From: Vreelandella songnenensis
Lineage (GTDB): Bacteria > Pseudomonadota > Gammaproteobacteria > Pseudomonadales > Halomonadaceae
DNA: 64,000 nucleotides
Direction: 5' to 3'
Assembly (NCBI RefSeq): GCF_003002925.1
Contig: NZ_PVTK01000001.1
Location: 496,001-560,000 of the forward strand
Part shown: one piece after another, positions 58,639 to 64,000 of the stretch
Numbering within the stretch: the stretch's first letter is position 1
Layout of the letters: every line of letters begins with the position of its first letter
Notes under the pieces: generated by a model
Seen by the model: only the letters and a program-made list of their open reading frames with translations
Databases searched by the model: none
Told to the model about the DNA's origin: nothing
Position numbers and translations under genes: made by a program

Positions 58639-61473
58639 TTACAGATTGAAAGCGTCTTCCACCAGCTGGCGCTGCTGTTCAGTGTGAACGGACATGTAGC
58701 CCGCTGCCGGCGCGGCAGAGGCAGGACGTCCGGCAAATTTCAACTCGCGTCCCAGGCCGTCCTTGAGCATATCGGCCACTGTACGCATGTGGTGCTGGCT
58801 TGAATACCAGGCGCCCTGATTCAAGGGCTCTTCCTGACACCAGACAATGTCTTCCACATTGACGTAGGCCTGGAGCACTTCCAGAAGCTCTTCTTTCGGG
58901 AAGGGGTAGAGCTGCTCGAGACGAATGATGGCCGTATCGTTACGCTCGTTCTCGGTACGCCAGGCGGCCAGGTCGTAGTAGACCTTGCCCGAACACAGAA
59001 CAATGCGGGTGACGCTTTCAGCAGCGAGATCCGCCTGATCCGGCAGCACCATCTGGAACTTGCCATGCGCCAGATCTTCAAGGCTCGATACCGCTTCCTT
59101 GTGACGCAGAAGCGATTTGGGCGACATGACGATCAGCGGCTTGCGCAGCGGGCGGATGACCTGACGACGCAGCAGATGGAAGATCTGCGCCGGCGTTGTC
59201 GGCACACAAACCTGCATGTTGTGCTCGGCACACATCTGCAGGAAACGCTCGAGACGCGCGGACGAATGCTCGGGGCCCTGGCCTTCATAGCCATGGGGCA
59301 GCAGCATGGTCAGGCCACACAGGCGGCCCCATTTGCTTTCGCCCGAGGAGATGAACTGGTCGACCACTACCTGAGCACCGTTGAAGAAGTCACCAAACTG
59401 GGCTTCCCAGATAACCAGATCATTGGGCGCAGTGGTGGAGTAGCCGTACTCGAACGCCAGCACGGCTTCTTCCGAAAGGATCGAGTCGTGAATGGTGAAG
59501 CGCGGCTGACCATCGGCCATGTTCTGCAGCGGCACGTAGGTGGAGCCATCTTTCTGGTTGTGAATCACGGCGTGGCGGTGCGAGAACGTACCGCGGCCTA
59601 CATCCTGGCCGGTAATACGGATAGGATGGCCCTGATCCAGCAGCGTGGCGTAAGCCAGCGTTTCAGCAAAGCCCCAGTTCATCGGCATGCCGCCGGCCTG
59701 CATCTTGCGGCGGTCTTCATAGATCTTGGAAACCTGACGCTGTACTTCGACCCCATCCGGGATCTCGCACATTCTGGCCGCCAGCTGCTGAAGACGCTTC
59801 ATGTCGATGGAGGTATCGGCATCCCCTGACCACTCGTGACCCAGGTACGGCGCCCAATCCACAAACAGGGACTTGTTGGGTTCTTGTACCAACGCGTTGG
59901 CCACGTGGTTGCCGGCAACCAGATCATCGCGATAGGTTTCGGTCATCGCCTTGGCGTCGTCTTCGGACAGCACGCCCTCGTCTACCAGACGCTTGGCGTA
60001 TACCGTGCGCGAGGAGGCGTGATCCTTGATCTTGGCATACATCAGCGGCTGGGTGCCTGACGGCTCATCCGCTTCGTTGTGACCACGACGGCGATAGCAG
60101 ACGAGGTCGATGACCACGTCCTTCTTGAACTGCTGACGGTAATCAAGCGCTACCTGGGTAACGTGCAGAACCGCGTCCGGGTCGTCGCCGTTGACATGGA
60201 AAATCGGCGCCTGAACCATCTTGGCGATATCAGTGCAGTATTCGGTCGAGCGTGCATCCAGCGGGTTGGACGTCGTGAAACCCACCTGGTTGTTGATCAC
60301 GATATGCACGGTGCCGCCGGTCTTGTAGGCGCGCGTCTGGGACATCTGGAATGTCTCCATGACCACACCCTGACCCGCAAAGGCAGCGTCGCCATGCACG
60401 TTGATCGGCAGTACCTTGTCACCATCCGGGTCGTTACGACGATCTTGACGTGCGCGTACCGAGCCTTCGACCACGGGTGCGACGATCTCAAGGTGCGACG
60501 GGTTGAACGACATGGCCAGGTGAACTTCACCACCGGGTGACATGACGTTGGAGCTGAAGCCCTGGTGATACTTCACATCGCCGGAACCACGCTCGATAAC
60601 CTTCTTGCCGTCGAACTCGTCAATCAGATCCGCCGGGTTCTTACCCAGAATATTGACCAGAAGATTGAGACGACCACGGTGCGCCATGCCGATAACGACT
60701 TCCTTGGTACCATAACCGCCAGCACGCTGGATAAGCTCGTCCATCATCGGTACAAAGACTTCACCACCCTCAAGACCGAAACGCTTGGTGCCCGGGTACT
60801 TGGACGCCAGATAGTTTTCCAGGCCTTCGGCAGCGGTCAGGCGCTCAAGCACATGCTTGCGCACATCGTCGCTGAACTTGGGCGCACTGCGTACTGACTC
60901 GAAGCGACGCTGCAGCCAGCGCTTCTCTTCGGTGTCCACAATGTGCATGAACTCGCAGCCGATGGAGCGACAGTACGTCTTCTCCAGCGCATCCACGATG
61001 TCGCGCAGCGGGGCTTTATCAATACCCAGGAAAAACGAGCCGGTCTGGAACTCGGTGTCAAGATCAGCCTTGGTCAGCTGATGAAACGACAGGTCGAGGT
61101 CGGGGACGGGGGTGGGATTGCGCAGTCCTAGCGGATCGATATCGGCCTTCTGATGACCACGGAAGCGATACGCGTTGATCAGCTGCAGGACTTTCACCTG
61201 CTTCTTGTTCTCACCGCTGTCGGCTGCAGGCGCAGCGCGACCGGGACGACTCTCTCGACCCAGCTGGTAGAACTGATCACGAATGGGGCTTAGCGGAACA
61301 TCGTGGGAGGCACTGCCCTCGGAACGTGGCAGCTGGTCAAAATAGCTACGCCATTCGTCTGGGACAGTATCAGGATCGTCGAGGTACTGCTCGTAAAGCG
61401 CTTCCACGTAGTGGACATTGCCACCACTAACGTGAGAGGAACGCCACATTAACTCCATTATGCCTTGTTGCAT
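58639..61473 (-). CDS. sucA: 2-oxoglutarate dehydrogenase E1
   Basis: Thiamine-diphosphate decarboxylase that starts the 2-oxoglutarate dehydrogenase reaction. The 944 residues match the family (E. coli 933). The N-terminal lead (SSHVSGGNVHYVEALYEQYL) anchors to E2. The ThDP region contains GMAHRGRLNLLVNILGK and GDAAFAGQGVVMETFQMS; EFGYS-type segments are followed by the C-terminal transketolase-like domain. The frame is open 30 codons upstream, but the ATG at 61473 gives the family start. It lies 39 bases before sucB and 338 bases after sdhB. Confidence 0.97.
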   Translation of the reverse strand: MQQGIMELMWRSSHVSGGNVHYVEALYEQYLDDPDTVPDEWRSYFDQLPRSEGSASHDVPLSPIRDQFYQLGRESRPGRAAPAADSGENKKQVKVLQLINAYRFRGHQKADIDPLGLRNPTPVPDLDLSFHQLTKADLDTEFQTGSFFLGIDKAPLRDIVDALEKTYCRSIGCEFMHIVDTEEKRWLQRRFESVRSAPKFSDDVRKHVLERLTAAEGLENYLASKYPGTKRFGLEGGEVFVPMMDELIQRAGGYGTKEVVIGMAHRGRLNLLVNILGKNPADLIDEFDGKKVIERGSGDVKYHQGFSSNVMSPGGEVHLAMSFNPSHLEIVAPVVEGSVRARQDRRNDPDGDKVLPINVHGDAAFAGQGVVMETFQMSQTRAYKTGGTVHIVINNQVGFTTSNPLDARSTEYCTDIAKMVQAPIFHVNGDDPDAVLHVTQVALDYRQQFKKDVVIDLVCYRRRGHNEADEPSGTQPLMYAKIKDHASSRTVYAKRLVDEGVLSEDDAKAMTETYRDDLVAGNHVANALVQEPNKSLFVDWAPYLGHEWSGDADTSIDMKRLQQLAARMCEIPDGVEVQRQVSKIYEDRRKMQAGGMPMNWGFAETLAYATLLDQGHPIRITGQDVGRGTFSHRHAVIHNQKDGSTYVPLQNMADGQPRFTIHDSILSEEAVLAFEYGYSTTAPNDLVIWEAQFGDFFNGAQVVVDQFISSGESKWGRLCGLTMLLPHGYEGQGPEHSSARLERFLQMCAEHNMQVCVPTTPAQIFHLLRRQVIRPLRKPLIVMSPKSLLRHKEAVSSLEDLAHGKFQMVLPDQADLAAESVTRIVLCSGKVYYDLAAWRTENERNDTAIIRLEQLYPFPKEELLEVLQAYVNVEDIVWCQEEPLNQGAWYSSQHHMRTVADMLKDGLGRELKFAGRPASAAPAAGYMSVHTEQQRQLVEDAFNL

Positions 61474-61811
61474 CTCTCGGTCACCCTGCACTGATGGGGT
61501 GGTATCGGCATCGCTGCAAAAACGCGGCGACATCGCTATTGCCCTGCCGGCGGGGCGGGACATTTGCCGGCGGCATCGGCCTGAGGCCGGAAGCCCTACT
61601 TATCTGGTGTTTACAGCCTGATCAATATACTACTCAGTTCATGCTCAAAAGCCGGTACGTACAGCACCGGCTTTTAAACTTGACTGGCCAGAGGTGCGAC
61701 GCGTCGCCGCACCTCATGACAAACCCTATGATAACAAGCGAAGCGTCACGATTTAAGTAGCAAAACGCCACAAGTTGCGTGACAAACGCATTTTATTTAT
61801 TCATGGGCTGA
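61474..61811 (-). other. Gene-free stretch between sdhB and sucA
   Basis: The 338-base gap holds two hairpins: the probable sdhB terminator at 61647-61675 and an 8-bp GC stem (61691-61698 with 61708-61715) nearer sdhB. Closer to sucA is a GC-rich part with two copies of TGCCGGCGG. It is the likely site of a separate sucA promoter, but no good -35/-10 pair stands out. No gene is seen. Confidence 0.6.
61647..61675 (-). terminator. Probable terminator of sdh genes
   Basis: A 10-bp stem (61647-61656 with 61666-61675) with AAAA on its left arm gives a short U tract on the minus-strand transcript. It lies about 140 bases past the sdhB stop and may only partly separate sdh from suc transcription. 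Confidence 0.55.
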
Positions 61812-62522
61812 TTATGTTGCATCTGCAAGCAGCATTTCACGGATCTTGCCAATGGCGCGAGTGGGGTTGAGACCTTTTGGACAAACCGCCACACAGTTCA
61901 TGATGCCGCGGCAGCGGAATACCGAAAACGGATCTTCCAGATCGGTCAAACGCTCACGGGTGGCGTTATCGCGTGAATCCGCCAGGAAACGGTAGGACTG
62001 CAGCAGACCCGCTGGCCCCACGAACTTGTCCGGATTCCACCAGAACGACGGGCAGGACGTCGAGCAACAGGCGCACAGAATGCACTCGTACAGACCGTCA
62101 AGCTTTTCACGGTCTTCGGGCGACTGCAGACGCTCGATGGCCGGCGCCGGGGTATCGTTTTGCAGGTACGGCTGAATACGCTCGTACTGCTTGTAGAAGA
62201 TACCCATGTCCACGACCATGTCGCGGATGACCGGCAGGCCCGGCAGCGGACGCAGGGTCAGCTTGTTGTTTTTCACAACGTCTGACAGCGGCGTGATACA
62301 GGCCAGACCATTCTTGCCGTTCATGTTCATGCCGTCAGAACCGCAAACGCCCTCGCGGCAGCTGCGACGAAACGCCAGACCGCTATCCTGCTCTTTCATC
62401 AGGTGCAGAACATCCAGCACCATGACGTCGCGTCCCTTGGTATCGACCTGAAACTCCTGCATATAAGGTGCGGAGTCGGTTTCCGGATTATAACGGTATA
62501 CGGATACCTGAAGATTGGACAT
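61812..62522 (-). CDS. sdhB: Succinate dehydrogenase iron-sulfur subunit
   Basis: Carries electrons from the flavoprotein to quinone. The 236-residue product (E. coli 238) shows the [2Fe-2S] ligands in SCREGVCGSDGMNMNG plus the later Cys of GLAC, then the [4Fe-4S] cluster CILCACCSTSCPSFWWN and the [3Fe-4S] region CRGIMNCVAVCPKGLNP. GAGGGAG precedes the ATG. It follows sdhA by 27 bases. Confidence 0.98.
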   Translation of the reverse strand: MSNLQVSVYRYNPETDSAPYMQEFQVDTKGRDVMVLDVLHLMKEQDSGLAFRRSCREGVCGSDGMNMNGKNGLACITPLSDVVKNNKLTLRPLPGLPVIRDMVVDMGIFYKQYERIQPYLQNDTPAPAIERLQSPEDREKLDGLYECILCACCSTSCPSFWWNPDKFVGPAGLLQSYRFLADSRDNATRERLTDLEDPFSVFRCRGIMNCVAVCPKGLNPTRAIGKIREMLLADAT

Positions 62523-62549
62523 TGTAACTCCCTCTCGTCAATACGGAGC

Positions 62550-64000
62550 TTAGTAGGTACGAACCTTGGGTTCGAACGTATCAACTGTTTTCGGCTTGAA
62601 GTTGACGTCGCGCTGCTTCAGCTCTTTGGTGAGCGGGAAGTAGAGCGAGTGCTTCAGCCAGTTGACGTCATCACGGTCTGGGTAGTCGTAACGCGAATGG
62701 GCACCGCGGCTCTCTTTACGTTCAAGGGCGGCGATTGCCGTCGCTTCGGCCACTTCCATCAGGTTATCAAGTTCCAGCGCTTCTACACGGGCCGTGTTGA
62801 AGGCGTTGGATTTGTCAGGCAGATGAGCGTTGGCAATACGACCGCGCAGGTCGGCAAGCTTTTGAACGCCTTCCACCATGTTCTTCTCTTCGCGGAATAC
62901 ACCGAAAGAGGTCTGCATGATGTCCTGGAGTTCTGCTTTCAACGCAGGGATGCTCTCGCCACCTTCAGACTCGTTCCAACGAGTGATGCGCTTCATGGCG
63001 GATTCGATGTCAGACTCGGAGGCATCCAGATATTCGATGCCTTCGTTCAGCGCGCCTTCAATGAACATGCCGGCCGCACGTCCAAAGACCACCAGATCCA
63101 GCAAAGAGTTCCCGCCCAGGCGGTTGGCACCGTGTACCGATACGCACGCCGCTTCACCGCAGGCATACAGACCGTTGATGATCTGGTCGTTGCCGCTTTC
63201 GTCCTGGAGAATGGCCTGGCCATGAATATTGGTCGGAATACCGCCCATCATGTAGTGGCAGGTAGGTACGACCGGAATCGGATCTTTCGCCGGATCAACG
63301 TGGGCGAAGGTCTTGGAAAGCTCGACGATACCCGGCAGGCGTTTGCCCAGCACTTCTTCGCCCAGGTGATCGAGCTTCAGGAAGACGTGATCGCCCTTCT
63401 CGCCACAGCCGCGGCCTTCCAGAATTTCCATGACCATGGAGCGCGCTACAACGTCACGACCCGCCAGGTCTTTCGCGTTGGGCGCATAACGCTCCATGAA
63501 GCGTTCCCCATCCTTGTTGACCAGATAGCCGCCTTCACCGCGGCACCCTTCGGTCACAAGCGTCCCTGCACCGTAAATACCGGTCGGGTGGAACTGCCAC
63601 ATTTCCATGTCCTGCATCGGGAAGCCGGCGCGCAGCGCCATGCCGATACCGTCACCCGTATTGATCAAGGCATTGGTGGTCGATGCAAAGATACGGCCAG
63701 CACCGCCGGTCGCCAGTACGGTTGCCTTGGATTTAACGTGAACGACTTCGCCGGTTTCGATACACATGGCGATACAGCCCACCACGTCACCGCTGCCATT
63801 CTTCACCAGATCAACCGCGTACCACTCGTTCAAGAACGTCGTGTTGTTCTTCAGGTTGTTCTGGTAAAGCGTGTGCAGGAGAGCGTGGCCGGTACGGTCC
63901 GCTGCTGCACAGGTACGTGCTGCCTGGCCACCTTCGCCAAAGTTCTTGGACTGACCGCCAAACGGGCGCTGGTAAATACGGCCGTTATCAAAGCGCGAGA
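62550..64000 (-). CDS. sdhA: Succinate dehydrogenase flavoprotein subunit (partial)
   Basis: The C-terminal 483 residues of the FAD subunit that oxidises succinate to fumarate. The frame runs off the right edge, so about 105 N-terminal residues, including the FAD-linking histidine, lie outside the window. The visible part starts at [17 protein letters not shown]. Active-site segments are [33 protein letters not shown] with the substrate histidine, and [19 protein letters not shown]. An internal ATG at 63833 is not the start. sdhC and sdhD would be expected beyond the edge. Confidence 0.97.
   Translation of the reverse strand, partial: SRFDNGRIYQRPFGGQSKNFGEGGQAARTCAAADRTGHALLHTLYQNNLKNNTTFLNEWYAVDLVKNGSGDVVGCIAMCIETGEVVHVKSKATVLATGGAGRIFASTTNALINTGDGIGMALRAGFPMQDMEMWQFHPTGIYGAGTLVTEGCRGEGGYLVNKDGERFMERYAPNAKDLAGRDVVARSMVMEILEGRGCGEKGDHVFLKLDHLGEEVLGKRLPGIVELSKTFAHVDPAKDPIPVVPTCHYMMGGIPTNIHGQAILQDESGNDQIINGLYACGEAACVSVHGANRLGGNSLLDLVVFGRAAGMFIEGALNEGIEYLDASESDIESAMKRITRWNESEGGESIPALKAELQDIMQTSFGVFREEKNMVEGVQKLADLRGRIANAHLPDKSNAFNTARVEALELDNLMEVAEATAIAALERKESRGAHSRYDYPDRDDVNWLKHSLYFPLTKELKQRDVNFKPKTVDTFEPKVRTY

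Noticed and set aside
63834-64000. Reading sdhA as starting at the ATG at 63833
   Set aside because: The frame continues to the window edge with typical SdhA sequence, so the gene is simply cut by the window.

Overview
The window looks like chromosomal core genome of a Halomonas-type gammaproteobacterium (Halomonadaceae). This is inferred from the GC-rich coding sequence, the acidic linkers and proteins, the 180-kDa NAD-glutamate dehydrogenase, the monomeric isocitrate dehydrogenase, and a gene order that from memory matches Pseudomonas (rarA-lolA-ftsK, aat-bpt-infA-clpA-clpS-icd-nudix-mnmA-hflD-purB, and sdhAB-sucAB-lpd-sucCD). I see no phage, insertion sequence, integron, CRISPR array, rRNA or tRNA.

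Layout. 0-8.9 kb (minus strand): pyrD, a giant NAD-glutamate dehydrogenase, trmA, murI and a hemerythrin-like protein that seems to have lost iron ligands. 9-14.6 kb: rarA (+), lolA and ftsK (-). 14.7-19.5 kb: an N-degron module, with aat and bpt (which add Leu/Phe to protein N termini) and clpA/clpS (which recognise and degrade such proteins) flanking infA. 19.8-30 kb: central metabolism and RNA modification: monomeric icd, rluE, nudJ, mnmA, hflD, purB, roxA, aceA. A site closely resembling the RccR operator of Pseudomonas lies upstream of aceA. 30-37 kb: slyB, a small membrane protein, then a nickel locus: slyD (His-tailed nickel-binding chaperone), nikR and the divergent nikABCDE transporter, with an exact NikR operator between nikR and nikA. 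37-46 kb: an MFS transporter, an NlpC/P60 lipoprotein, an 821-residue protein built from repeated DUF1266-like units, a GlsB-type membrane protein, yeaD, ycjX-ycjF and a HAD phosphatase. 46-53 kb: rnb, a PHB-depolymerase-type esterase with a ribbon-helix-helix regulator preceded by a perfect 11-bp inverted repeat, and a three-gene envelope cluster (GT4 glycosyltransferase, DUF2334 deacetylase-like protein, YbhN/MprF-type membrane protein). 53-64 kb (minus strand): the TCA cluster sdhA(partial)-sdhB-sucA-sucB-lpd-sucC-sucD.

How they work together. The right end encodes 2-oxoglutarate dehydrogenase, succinyl-CoA synthetase and succinate dehydrogenase in pathway order. icd and aceA, at the isocitrate branch point, lie in the middle, and glutamate dehydrogenase at the left feeds 2-oxoglutarate. 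The nickel locus has its own sensor, operator, importer and a likely cytoplasmic nickel chaperone. The least-explained parts are the DUF1266 repeat protein, the degenerate hemerythrin, the two-lipoyl-domain SucB, the regulator/esterase inverted repeat, and the glycosyltransferase-deacetylase-membrane protein cluster. All function calls come from motifs and remembered family features; no database search was run.
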